Virus record (IMG/VR): IMGVR_UViG_3300042475_002934
Coordinates: 1-25,641 of that record
Strand: one strand, 5' to 3'
From: a virus
DNA: 25,641 nucleotides
Under the pieces are notes generated by a model, which saw only the letters and a program-made list of their open reading frames with translations, made no database searches and was not told the DNA's origin. A program made the translations under genes and the position numbers. How positions within the stretch are numbered: the first letter of the stretch is position 1; every line of letters starts with the position of its first letter. Below are positions 8,142 through 16,250 of the stretch, in pieces.

Positions 8142-9527
8142 TTATCTCCTAGTACTAACAAATAGATTGATAGTGTCTGCTTTTAGTATGTGTCTTTGTG
8201 TTGTTGGGTAAATATCGGGGCTTAGGTTCAATGTGTTACTTGAATATACTTTAACATTCTGTAAATCTACATCGTTCATAAGTGCGTCAATCAATTGAGC
8301 AATTAATAAAGGTTGCCCCGCCTCAAGCGAATTTACAAAACCATTGGCGATTCCCTGTAGTCTAGCTTGTAGTGCGGCTAGGTCTACGCCATTATAAGCG
8401 GTAATTTGTAAATCAAAAGAAACAAGCGTAATAGGTGCCGGTAGTACACGAACACGAACGCCCGCCGCCCTATAGCCTGGATTATTGATAGGATCCGCCG
8501 GCGAACCTTCAATCAAGTTTTGTAGTTCACTAATTAGGCCTGTATAGATACTATAAGAGTTCGTAGTAACAATATCACCATCTACTAAATCACTACGATC
8601 TAAGAAGATGATTAAGCCGCGTTCATGAATAATTCGATATTTATTCGGATTGATCACAAGTGACCCTCTTGTTCTAGTCAGTACAAGATTAGATGCATCT
8701 GTGATAGGGCTTGAAACTGGCATCACAAGAGGACTTTGATCACCATACACAACAAAAGACGTGCTAGTAATTGTTTGAGTTACTACGTTGTTATATAGGG
8801 CGCTACCATCATCTATCAAAAGTTCACAATAAGCGGGCAAGTTTTCAGACTCATAGATTGCTGCGTTAAATGCTCGTGTCCCATCTGTCGCAATGTATGA
8901 TTTAGCTAGTGTTTGAATTGCCTGTGGTTGACTCTTTGCAAGTGATTGAATAAATTGTTTACAACGATTGCGCAATTGATCATCTGTCTCTTCATCAAGT
9001 CCATTTGTGAGCGCATTAACATTTGTACAGGCAATAATGGAGCTTGGGAAATTCTCAAGGCGTGTAATCGTGTTATTTATTGCGTTCCCTACGCTACCGG
9101 CTACGCCTGCAATAATTGAAACTGTTTTCGTTAAATCATTAGTACCAAATACGGCCTGTTCTCTTGTGTAATAAACTAGCGCTTGATTACTAGGATTTGA
9201 TACACGAAGGCCCGCTTCTAGTGTAAGAGTTGCCCCTATGCTTGATCGTGTCAAAGTGATTTCACCGGTTGCGTTGGTTGGTTGTAGTCTACTAATACCA
9301 ATTTCAAGCGCCCGATCATCTAGATCAGTCCCTGTAGTGTTTGTAAGTGTAAATTGTTGTCTTAGTTTCGCTAGTTTATATTCTGAATCTGCTATCTGTT
9401 CAGCAATAGCACTCATCAAAGTATAAATTACGCTACCTTCAACAATATCGGTTACGGCGCTTCTTGCTACCATACGGGCAAGTAAACTTGTTAAGATTTC
9501 ATCTTTTGTTCTTTGTACATATGCCAT
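8142..9527 (-). CDS. Baseplate J-like protein (wedge)
   Basis: A 461-residue protein of the baseplate J/gp47 family, which forms the baseplate wedge ring in contractile tails. Typical features are the N-terminal helix with DIVEGSVIYTLMSAIAEQ (28-45), the GTDLDDRALEIGISR stretch (65-80), and the central GLDEETDDQLRNR segment (about 195-207) that marks this family. The C-terminal part repeats a beta-alpha pattern ending in a short tail. It starts one base after the stop region of the LysM-gp25 gene and is followed at once by a fibre-like gene. Length is within the family's usual range. Confidence 0.88.
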   Translation of the reverse strand: MAYVQRTKDEILTSLLARMVARSAVTDIVEGSVIYTLMSAIAEQIADSEYKLAKLRQQFTLTNTTGTDLDDRALEIGISRLQPTNATGEITLTRSSIGATLTLEAGLRVSNPSNQALVYYTREQAVFGTNDLTKTVSIIAGVAGSVGNAINNTITRLENFPSSIIACTNVNALTNGLDEETDDQLRNRCKQFIQSLAKSQPQAIQTLAKSYIATDGTRAFNAAIYESENLPAYCELLIDDGSALYNNVVTQTITSTSFVVYGDQSPLVMPVSSPITDASNLVLTRTRGSLVINPNKYRIIHERGLIIFLDRSDLVDGDIVTTNSYSIYTGLISELQNLIEGSPADPINNPGYRAAGVRVRVLPAPITLVSFDLQITAYNGVDLAALQARLQGIANGFVNSLEAGQPLLIAQLIDALMNDVDLQNVKVYSSNTLNLSPDIYPTTQRHILKADTINLFVSTRR

Positions 9528-9528
9528 T

Positions 9529-11106
9529 TTAGTTTATCTCTTTTTTAACTGGTACGATTAGAGGGATTGAGACGCCTTGAACACTTGAAACTATGCATGA
9601 TAAAGCAATTTGATCACCTTGAACAATGATTTCAATTTGTGTCACTCCCACGATTCGGGGGTCTCTGTTTAATTGTTCTTTGATATGCATAGATAGAAAA
9701 GCGCTTGTTCGATTGTTTACATTGCCCCCAATAAGAACAGGTAAACCATAATCAAGCATTGTTCTAGCGCTTCCTTTTTCAGTGAGTACACGATTTTTTA
9801 TAGCTTGAACCAAGTTATCTTCTTGAGTAATCAAATTGAAATCGTTGTTCTTGATTTCAAGGTCTCCATCATTATTTAATAGTAAATCTGTATAAAAGTA
9901 ATCATCCTGTTTAAATTTAAATTCGTTTGCGTTGCCACCTTCAAGAATAGGAATCAGGATTTCATCACCTGGCAACAAAGGGCGCCCATTTGCGTACGTA
10001 TATTGATCAAGCATGTTATTAAGTGTTAAAATTACGCCTAATGCGCCCTCATTATTTAATTGCCTTTGCGCAATGGTCCGAATGCTTTCGCCCGCTCGCA
10101 CTGTGTACAATAAAGAAACTAAGTTTTGATTGATTGCAAGTTCTACTTGAGCTTCTTTGTTTGTACTGGCGCTAATCAATTGATTTGTTACGCCGGCCAA
10201 TTCAATAACCGAATTTTGCGCCTGTTGCGTCTCGCTAATAAGCTCATCAATTTGATCTTGATATGGGTCAAAAGTCTCATTGATACCTAGTAAGCCCTGC
10301 GCTGTCCCTTTTACGGTTCGTAGCGCTGCCGTAAGGTTGCCAAAAACGTTGACCATATCGGATAGTATGGCGCTTGGTAACTGGAATAGAATCCCGTCTA
10401 AGCTGTTTGCTACTTGCCTAATCGCTAAAGATACACGATTCACCGCTTGAATAGGGCCTCTGATGATTTGTGATACTTCTTTATTTGTGTTTTGAATTGC
10501 GTTGTCAAGAATTGCAATGCTTGCGCTGGCAACGTCGATTTGATCTGTGATCGCTTTGACGGCCTCCGTAACTGGTGAAAAGATAGGTGTTAACTTGCTT
10601 TCGGGGGCGCTGTCATAGGCATGAAGCGACAAAGTCCATTGATACGAAAATTTAGAGGCGTCCGCGTCTCTTGACCATTCAAATTTTTCTACGCCTACTT
10701 TATATGCGAAACCTTCATTTAAGCTCCTAAAGACTAGATAATCTTTGTTCGTGGCTGTCTTTTGCCACTCATTAAGCCAATGATCAAACTCTTCTAGAAT
10801 GATCAAGCCATTTTGAAAAATTACATCACCTTGCCTATTATAGCCGGTTCGCTCCATGTATCCGCTTGAACCTCTTAGTTCGATATGCGTATTTCTATAG
10901 GGCGTGTTTTCTTTTACATACGAATTCAAAGTATATGTAATCAGTGAGGCACTGGGCCTTGATTGCATATACATTGTAGGTTTATTCGGTAGCGTGATCA
11001 TATCGCCCTTGCTAGTCTCTATTATGTAGTCAATAGGCACTTTAAATAGAGTACCTAAGCGCCCTGTTTTAGGTACTGATACGCCCTTAGGCATTGAGCT
11101 TGGCAT
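9529..11106 (-). CDS. LysM-containing tail protein fused to gp25-like wedge domain
   Basis: A 525-residue protein joining three parts. Residues 1-170 resemble the N-terminal domain of LysM tail proteins of the XkdP/gp53 kind (FKVPIDYIIETSKGD, then RNTHIELRGSSGYMER). Residues 180-330 are mainly helical. A LysM-type module follows at 334-387 (YTVRAGESIRTIAQRQL to LLPGDEILIP). The C-terminus (403-520) is a gp25/gpW-like wedge domain: DLLLNNDGDLEI, NLVQAIKNRVLTEKGSARTM, LDYGLPVL, and DPRIVGVTQIEI with closing beta strands. In most phages the LysM tail protein and the wedge protein are separate genes, so this is a fusion. It lies between the spike-like gene and baseplate J, the normal wedge position. 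Confidence 0.85.
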   Translation of the reverse strand: MPSSMPKGVSVPKTGRLGTLFKVPIDYIIETSKGDMITLPNKPTMYMQSRPSASLITYTLNSYVKENTPYRNTHIELRGSSGYMERTGYNRQGDVIFQNGLIILEEFDHWLNEWQKTATNKDYLVFRSLNEGFAYKVGVEKFEWSRDADASKFSYQWTLSLHAYDSAPESKLTPIFSPVTEAVKAITDQIDVASASIAILDNAIQNTNKEVSQIIRGPIQAVNRVSLAIRQVANSLDGILFQLPSAILSDMVNVFGNLTAALRTVKGTAQGLLGINETFDPYQDQIDELISETQQAQNSVIELAGVTNQLISASTNKEAQVELAINQNLVSLLYTVRAGESIRTIAQRQLNNEGALGVILTLNNMLDQYTYANGRPLLPGDEILIPILEGGNANEFKFKQDDYFYTDLLLNNDGDLEIKNNDFNLITQEDNLVQAIKNRVLTEKGSARTMLDYGLPVLIGGNVNNRTSAFLSMHIKEQLNRDPRIVGVTQIEIIVQGDQIALSCIVSSVQGVSIPLIVPVKKEIN

Positions 11107-11114
11107 TTTGCCCC

Positions 11115-11828
11115 CTATCCTCTAGGAATCTTTATTTTTGATGATACCATACTTGGGGGCGGATTTGAGAAATTTGTATTATTTAAGATTGTTTGAATTG
11201 GTGTTATTAGCCCCGCTAAGATTGTACCTGTTACAGGGGCGCCGCTTATGCTGTTCAGTGTGACAATCATTGATTCTATGATTGCAAGTAACGTGTTCAC
11301 AAGTAGAACTTGTTTTTGAGTCTCGGCGGTCAAATAGTTCATTGTGTCACTGGCAATTATTACAAAATCCTCACTTTCACCATTTGAAGAAATTCTTAAT
11401 TTGCCCGCCCCTGATAATTGAATCCTAATTGATTGATCAGTGTTTGAGGTATCCAAAAGAATACCATTGTTTCTTGATACCGCAATCACTGAATCGCCCT
11501 GTTTCATAAGTACATCTTGAATTGATGCTCTGTACACATAATCAGCGGTCGGGGCGTCTGTCTCTTCTTGCAAGTCTGATACGTTCGGAATTGCTGAAGA
11601 TACATAGAAACCTCTTGAAATTTTATCATTGTACTCTATGAATGCTTCTGATTGATCTTCGGGGGGCGCATAAACAAAGGATTGCCCGCCGCCGATTCCC
11701 ATGATAGGCGTATAGAGAGACGCCGCACCATTGTACACAGTAGCGCCGATTGTTGGCTGGCTGTTTGATTTTGAGGGGCTGCCCTGTATGCGTGCTGTGC
11801 TTGTCCCTGGTTTCTTTATGTTTAACAT
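11115..11828 (-). CDS. Spike-like or central baseplate protein
   Basis: A 237-residue protein between hub and LysM-gp25 genes, where the membrane-puncturing spike is usually encoded. The Ser/Thr/Gly-rich N-terminus is followed by a beta-rich region at about 95-155 (SIQDVLMKQGDSVIAVSR, IRIQLSGAGKLRI) that could form an OB-fold or beta-helix, then a hydrophobic helix at about 170-195 (VLLVNTLLAIIESMIVTL). The ATG at 11828 has a strong ribosome site (AGGAGGG) inside the end of the hub gene. No lysozyme motif is seen. The spike assignment is by position and general composition; another inner baseplate part is possible. Confidence 0.55.
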   Translation of the reverse strand: MLNIKKPGTSTARIQGSPSKSNSQPTIGATVYNGAASLYTPIMGIGGGQSFVYAPPEDQSEAFIEYNDKISRGFYVSSAIPNVSDLQEETDAPTADYVYRASIQDVLMKQGDSVIAVSRNNGILLDTSNTDQSIRIQLSGAGKLRISSNGESEDFVIIASDTMNYLTAETQKQVLLVNTLLAIIESMIVTLNSISGAPVTGTILAGLITPIQTILNNTNFSNPPPSMVSSKIKIPRG

Positions 11829-11834
11829 GGTCTA

Positions 11835-13394
11835 CTACCCTCCTTGATATTCTTGTAAGCGTTCTAGTGTGAAACTTGATGATCTTTGTATTCTACCATC
11901 TGCAAGCGCTCTATGATTATGAGTGATTTGAGTGCAATAGCCAATATAGTAACTTGTTGGGAAGTCTTTTTGATAACCTATGCCAATTATTACGTACTCA
12001 CCCTGTTTGATATTAGGTTCATAGTATGAAGTACATTGCGCATTTCCATAAGTCTCACCGCTACCAAGTAACAAACGAACATACAAAGTTAATTCTTTTG
12101 CAAAAGCTCTTATGTTCTCATTTTTATCAGTTGCCCCGAAAAATGGATATGTAGATTCATACGAAAACACGCCGTATTTTTTAATTGATTCTTCATCAAT
12201 AAAGAAGTCTGTAGTAGTCCCTAGAATATTGTTTACGCCGCTCGCCCTTGTAGATACATTGATCAAATTCAAGCGGTTGTTCGTATTCCATGAAATTGAT
12301 AAACTTGATACTGTGTCAATTCTAATAGGTTTCAAGATATTAGGTTTAATAGAAGTAAATGTTAATGAAGCCCCTGATCTATTAAATTCTAGTTGCGCTT
12401 CACCTTGTTCGCCCGTACCCAATTCACCTTGTACTTTACCTTTATTCAACACGATTTCAGAAGATGCCGGCGCGTTTATGTAGTCACTTGGTAAAGGTCT
12501 ATAGCGATAAATAAGAACTGGTTGAACTTGTGTTCTTGGCGGGCCTGTTTCTACTTCATCTGAAAAAAGGCCTTCAAAAGTTGTCACTTGTTCATAAGAT
12601 GGGAAGAACTCAAGAACACTATCCATTTCACCTTGAAAAGATGAAGTCAATGAACTCAAAAGAGAATTGTTTAAAGCTGGAAACAGTGTATCAAAGTTAA
12701 ATGATATGATTTCGGTGAGCGTGCGCCCTGTGATTGAATATTTCTTTAACTCGTTCGTTCTAGTTAAAAAGATAACATCCTTTAGCGCTTTATCTGTGAT
12801 CTCGGGGCCTGGTTTAAATGTGGCAAATACAGTGAACCATTGTTTAATCGCATCTTTAGGATCTTGAAAATTCTTTAGGATGCTGTCAAGTTTACCATAA
12901 TAAGCAAGTTCACTTGATGCGCCGCTATCTACTTTTAGGCCTTGGGCGTTGTAATATTCTGAAAGTATCAATTTAATAGGCGTTTGTAAGACGGACAACC
13001 AACAATTCAAAGTAATATTTAGATCAATAGTAGTTTTTAGGCCGTTTTGATCTGCTACAAGTCCCGAACTGATTGATGAAACTACGCCAAAAAATCTAAG
13101 TGTTCTTGTGTTCTTTTCATCATCAATCTCATAGATCGTAGCCCATCCGTCAACATGCATAATCTTATATTCTAGTAAATCCTCATTGCGTGGCTGTACA
13201 ACGCGCCCCATTTGTAGAAACAAGTCATTAAATGGCATCTTTGCCTTGATGCTTGCCTGTTCATAGGGCGCTCTGATCATATATGTATATTGAATTTCTG
13301 TGATATAATCGCTAATTGATACAGTGTTTAATTGTTCCGGTCTTGTAAACTCATCTTGTTTGTATTGTGTCAAATAGACTTCAAATTTAATCAT
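11835..13394 (-). CDS. Baseplate hub protein, gp27/gpD-like
   Basis: A 519-residue protein that looks like the central hub which joins tail tube and spike (T4 gp27, P2 gpD and XkdQ group). The N-terminus has beta strands with YITEIQYTYMIRAPYEQASI (about 30-50) and later FFGVVSSISSG, typical of the tube-like domain. The end carries the family-like closing pattern: CTSYYEPNIKQGEYVIIGI, SYYIGYCTQITHNH and FTLERL (about 450-515). It follows the tape measure gene directly, as hub genes do, and its stop lies within the ribosome site of the next gene. Homology is recognised by pattern, not by alignment. Confidence 0.7.
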   Translation of the reverse strand: MIKFEVYLTQYKQDEFTRPEQLNTVSISDYITEIQYTYMIRAPYEQASIKAKMPFNDLFLQMGRVVQPRNEDLLEYKIMHVDGWATIYEIDDEKNTRTLRFFGVVSSISSGLVADQNGLKTTIDLNITLNCWLSVLQTPIKLILSEYYNAQGLKVDSGASSELAYYGKLDSILKNFQDPKDAIKQWFTVFATFKPGPEITDKALKDVIFLTRTNELKKYSITGRTLTEIISFNFDTLFPALNNSLLSSLTSSFQGEMDSVLEFFPSYEQVTTFEGLFSDEVETGPPRTQVQPVLIYRYRPLPSDYINAPASSEIVLNKGKVQGELGTGEQGEAQLEFNRSGASLTFTSIKPNILKPIRIDTVSSLSISWNTNNRLNLINVSTRASGVNNILGTTTDFFIDEESIKKYGVFSYESTYPFFGATDKNENIRAFAKELTLYVRLLLGSGETYGNAQCTSYYEPNIKQGEYVIIGIGYQKDFPTSYYIGYCTQITHNHRALADGRIQRSSSFTLERLQEYQGG

Positions 13395-13406
13395 ATGTAC
13401 TATTCC

Positions 13407-15041
13407 CTATGGTTTAAAGTAATCGCTAATTGTGTTTGCAAGTTCGATTAATTTTGTTGATAGTGTGCTTGTTGCTATATTCTCTATAATCAATTCTAAG
13501 TCTTGTTGTATCTTTAACAATGCATCTAATTGAGCTTGCCCCTCTGTGGTCCTGGTATAATCAAAATTGCGTTCGACTCGTTCACGTTCTAATTTATTAA
13601 GCTTCTTAGTGACATCTAATTGATCGCCAATCTGCCCCGTAAGATCAAAGCTTGTTCCAAGTCCGCCACTACCTGCACCGAATAAAGCGCTAACTTGTGC
13701 CTGTGATAAACCTGCACCACCTAAAGCAAGTTTAGAAACTGTTTGCCCTAGTCTCTTTTTGATAATATTTGTTGCCTGTCTTGGGTCCGCTTGAAACTCT
13801 TCAAGCTTAGTAACCATCCCAAGCGGTGAACCGTCACTTGTGGCCGCGGCCTCCGCTTGTAGGGCTTGCATTGCTAAACCTTGAAAATTGCCTAAGTATC
13901 CGCCCTTTGCCTGCCCCGCGATTGCCTCAATGCCTTGAATTGCACGAACCGCCCCCGCCCCTTGTACTGATTTGATACCTGCATTCGATACGCCAATGAT
14001 AAAATCTGTTAATTTTTCAGCATTGACATTAAGCCCCTTAGATGCCATCCCTTGAATTCCTGAATTGATCGCACCTAGTAACTTTTCAGCCTGTGAACCT
14101 AACATATTTTTATCATTTGCATATTGTAAAACGCCGCGGGCAATCCCTGCCATTGCGCTTTCGTCTTGCATTGCCCCGCCCATACCACCTAAAGCGGCGA
14201 ACTGGGGAATCGCTAAGGGGTTAAGGCCCATCATTTCGGCGCTTCTCATATCTGAAAAGATCGTACTTGTTGAGAGGGCGTCAACGCTTCTAGTACCAAA
14301 AGCGGAAGCATAAGCATTCATATTGTTCAATGATTCGGCCATAGAATACCCATAAGCCCCGCCAAGTTTAGGCGCTTCTTTTGCTCTAAATGCATCATTA
14401 AACCTATACCCCGCAAGCATTTTGGGCAATTCATACTGTGCTACTTCGGTATATCGTGAATAGAGTTGCCCTATCGCTTGAGAGATACCTTGACCAATGA
14501 GCGGGACAAGTGAACCGGCTGTCTGAACAATAGAACCGGTTTTCTGCATGCCTAAATTACTAAGTAAGCCCCCAAGCGCATTGACGCCTTGCCCCGCCCC
14601 GCTACTTAATGCGCTAATGATACCGCTGGCATCCGAACTTGTAGCAATGTTCATACCTGTAGAGACGCCCGCCGTAAGTATACGCCCCGCCCCTTGAAGT
14701 ATGTTTAATCGTTGCTGTTGTACTCTTTCTTTTTCAATCTGGGCCTGTCGTCTATTTGCCTGATCGGCCTGCGTGATCATTGTTGTTTGACCATTTGCCA
14801 TCTGCTGTTGGTGCTGCTGTTCTTCGCGTCTTTCTCTTTGTTCTCTTCGTGCTCTTGTCTGCCTTAGATAATCTCTATATTCTTCATTCTTTTGAATTGT
14901 TTCTTGTGTACGCTTTAAATTTTCTTGTGTGTCTTCTGCGTCTTTAGATACTGATTGAAACTGTGTTTTAAATGTGTTCAAGGCTTGTACGGCCGCTTGA
15001 TCATTGAGATCTACAACAATTTCTACTCTTTGCGTTGCCAT
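13407..15041 (-). CDS. Tail tape measure protein
   Basis: A 544-residue protein that sets tail length and helps DNA pass into the cell. Residues 15-115 are a strongly charged coiled coil rich in Gln, Arg and Glu (repeated ARREQRERREEQQHQQQ-like stretches). Residues 118-200 are Gly/Ala-rich and hydrophobic (GAGRILTAGVSTGMNIATSS, GSIVQTAGSLVPLIGQG), as in tape measure membrane segments. The remaining part is helical and Gly/Ala/Met-rich, ending in a second short coiled coil (470-530). It starts directly after the stop codon of the chaperone gene, with AAGGGGG upstream, and precedes the hub gene. It is short for a contractile-tailed phage; at about 1.5 angstrom per residue the tail would be near 80 nm. 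Confidence 0.88.
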   Translation of the reverse strand: MATQRVEIVVDLNDQAAVQALNTFKTQFQSVSKDAEDTQENLKRTQETIQKNEEYRDYLRQTRARREQRERREEQQHQQQMANGQTTMITQADQANRRQAQIEKERVQQQRLNILQGAGRILTAGVSTGMNIATSSDASGIISALSSGAGQGVNALGGLLSNLGMQKTGSIVQTAGSLVPLIGQGISQAIGQLYSRYTEVAQYELPKMLAGYRFNDAFRAKEAPKLGGAYGYSMAESLNNMNAYASAFGTRSVDALSTSTIFSDMRSAEMMGLNPLAIPQFAALGGMGGAMQDESAMAGIARGVLQYANDKNMLGSQAEKLLGAINSGIQGMASKGLNVNAEKLTDFIIGVSNAGIKSVQGAGAVRAIQGIEAIAGQAKGGYLGNFQGLAMQALQAEAAATSDGSPLGMVTKLEEFQADPRQATNIIKKRLGQTVSKLALGGAGLSQAQVSALFGAGSGGLGTSFDLTGQIGDQLDVTKKLNKLERERVERNFDYTRTTEGQAQLDALLKIQQDLELIIENIATSTLSTKLIELANTISDYFKP

Positions 15042-15350
15042 CTATTCCCCCTTTTCTTTTTGCCAAAATTCACGTTCCCACTGATCATCGATCTTGTTTT
15101 CGTGCTTGATGGTTTTGTCTTGATTTACTTTGTATCTAGGTTGTATTTTATCATAATCTTCATCTGATAGGGATAAAAGCCACGATTCAAATTGATCATT
15201 TTCTGAAAGGGACGAATAAACAACGTTTACTTGTGATCTAGTGTATGTATTAGGCAAGTTCTTTTGAATAAATCGCCACTCTTGAGACCGCCGAATCGCC
15301 CGTACCCTGTCCAACACTTGAGCGAAAGTATAAATTAGCATGCTTGCCAA
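15042..15350 (-). CDS. Second tail assembly chaperone candidate (T-like), overlapping frame
   Basis: A 102-residue, highly charged helical protein lying between the first chaperone candidate and the tape measure, the place of lambda gpT or P2 E' analogues. It overlaps the preceding gene by 101 bases in the +1 (equivalently -2) frame. The frame has a stop just upstream (TAA within GATTTAAGGG), so any ribosomal frameshift must happen inside the overlap. Independent initiation is also possible: a TTG at 15350 follows AAGGGAG by four bases, and an ATG lies at 15341. It ends with TAG directly before the tape measure ATG. The function is inferred from synteny. Confidence 0.6.
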   Translation of the reverse strand: MASMLIYTFAQVLDRVRAIRRSQEWRFIQKNLPNTYTRSQVNVVYSSLSENDQFESWLLSLSDEDYDKIQPRYKVNQDKTIKHENKIDDQWEREFWQKEKGE

Positions 15351-15678
15351 GTTGCTCCCTTAAATCGAAAAGTAGTTCATCATCAATCACCGCCCATTTA
15401 TTCAACCATTCGGGGGGCTGCACAAGTTGCACGCTTAAAACGGCTATAGCCTCAATTCTTAACTTAGCTAGCGGGCTTAAATTCTCCCAAGGGCCGGCGG
15501 CCAAAAGTGCCATTTTTCGTTCAATCAATAGTTTACCGTCTCCATCAGGTACTTTTGAAATCACTGTGTCTTGATGCCTCTCTCCTTCTGGATCATGATA
15601 AGTAATGATCAAGGGCAATTCTCTTTTGATTAGAGGCTTGATCGCTTCGTCTTCTGTTACTAGGTTTCTTAAGTCCAT
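15250..15678 (-). CDS. Tail assembly chaperone candidate (G-like)
   Basis: A 142-residue, mostly helical acidic protein. I start it at the ATG at 15678, which follows CAGGAGA at eight bases; an ATG at 15699 is a close alternative, and the longer reading to 15831 would run through the promoter. The N-terminal half holds a beta hairpin (PLIITYHDPEGER) and the rest helices with a WENLSPLAKLRIEAIAVLSVQ segment. Lying between the tube gene and the tape measure, with a second, overlapping out-of-frame gene after it, it has the position of the gpG-type chaperone that coats the tape measure during tail assembly. A promoter at 15738-15767 would drive it and the downstream baseplate genes. Confidence 0.6.
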   Translation of the reverse strand: MDLRNLVTEDEAIKPLIKRELPLIITYHDPEGERHQDTVISKVPDGDGKLLIERKMALLAAGPWENLSPLAKLRIEAIAVLSVQLVQPPEWLNKWAVIDDELLFDLREQLGKHANLYFRSSVGQGTGDSAVSRVAIYSKELA

Positions 15679-15737
15679 TTTTCTTTTCTCCTGGTTCATG
15701 TTTGCCTTGATACTATGCAATTCAAGTAAAAAATAAA

Positions 15738-15767
15738 AATATAAATCTTTGTAAAATTTATTGACAA
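15738..15767 (-). promoter_or_regulatory. Minus-strand promoter for chaperone-tape measure block
   Basis: On the minus strand, TTGTCA (15767-15762, five of six) is followed after 18 bases by TATATT (15743-15738, five of six). The start would lie near 15731, about 50 bases before the chosen ATG at 15678. The -35 box shares five bases with the -35 box of the opposing plus-strand promoter. Confidence 0.5.
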
Positions 15768-15789
15768 AGTAAAAACCTTGATTTAGTAT
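15761..15789 (+). promoter_or_regulatory. Plus-strand promoter of the methyltransferase cassette
   Basis: TTGACA (15761-15766, perfect) is followed after 17 bases by TAGTAT (15784-15789, four of six). Transcription would start near 15796, which excludes the GTG at 15790 as start of the next gene and supports the ATG at 15832. Its -35 box overlaps that of the divergent promoter. Confidence 0.6.
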
Positions 15790-15831
15790 GTGTTCACCCT
15801 TAACCAAAACCACTATGAAACGAGTTTTCAC

Positions 15832-16167
15832 ATGGATTCTTTACAGTTCGCAAGTTGCCTATTCATTAGCGAAGGCTACGAAGTACAATACAATGATGAT
15901 CGCTTACAAATGATCGTAAGAGAAAAAGGACAAACAGCACAAATCACAGTAAATTATGTTATGAGTTCCGATGAATACTTATACTTCTTAGAAGCGGATG
16001 GCATGAAAGAACATTCTAAAATCGGCATGTTCAGGGCCTTCGGTTCTTCTGAAATTGAACTCACTGTTTATAGATTACTTAGTGCATACACAAGCGCGAT
16101 CAATGATTACTTAAAGGCTAAGCAAGATATCTTAGATCGCTTAGAAAAAGAAATTAAGTACATCTAA
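15832..16167 (+). CDS. Small protein of unknown function, first gene of plus-strand cassette
   Basis: A 111-residue protein that I do not recognise. The ATG at 15832 follows AACGAG (one mismatch to AAGGAG) by seven bases; the frame continues upstream to a GTG at 15790, but this lies at the promoter -10 box. The first 60 residues look like a small alpha/beta fold (FASCLFISEGYEVQYNDDRL, then strands), and the C-terminal 40 are helical with a likely amphipathic helix (YLKAKQDILDRLEKEIKYI). It is transcribed with the methyltransferase, 83 bases upstream of it, and is one of the few genes on this strand. A role linked to modification, regulation or host takeover is possible, but nothing in the sequence decides it. 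Confidence 0.65.
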   Translation: MDSLQFASCLFISEGYEVQYNDDRLQMIVREKGQTAQITVNYVMSSDEYLYFLEADGMKEHSKIGMFRAFGSSEIELTVYRLLSAYTSAINDYLKAKQDILDRLEKEIKYI

Positions 16168-16250
16168 TTACTTTTCAAATTTATATTATTTCTAAGTTAC
16201 TGTTATATATTTAATTCATTCGCTAATTAATCAATCTACGAAAGCAAAAA

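Noticed and set aside
8141-8161. Start of the fibre-like gene at 8161
   Set aside because: It would overlap the J gene, and the AGGAG lies between this codon and the ATG at 8140, which it serves.
12112-12483. 123-codon plus-strand open frame opposite the hub gene
   Set aside because: It lies wholly antisense to a convincing hub gene, has no ribosome site of note, and its sequence shows the usual pattern of a mirror frame.
15790-15831. GTG start at 15790 for the small plus-strand gene
   Set aside because: It coincides with the -10 box of the promoter, so it would lie before the transcription start; the ATG at 15832 has a near-consensus ribosome site.
15679-15831. Longer N-terminus of the first chaperone gene
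   Set aside because: It would run through the divergent promoter region and is poor in ribosome sites, while the ATG at 15678 has AGGAGA at good distance.
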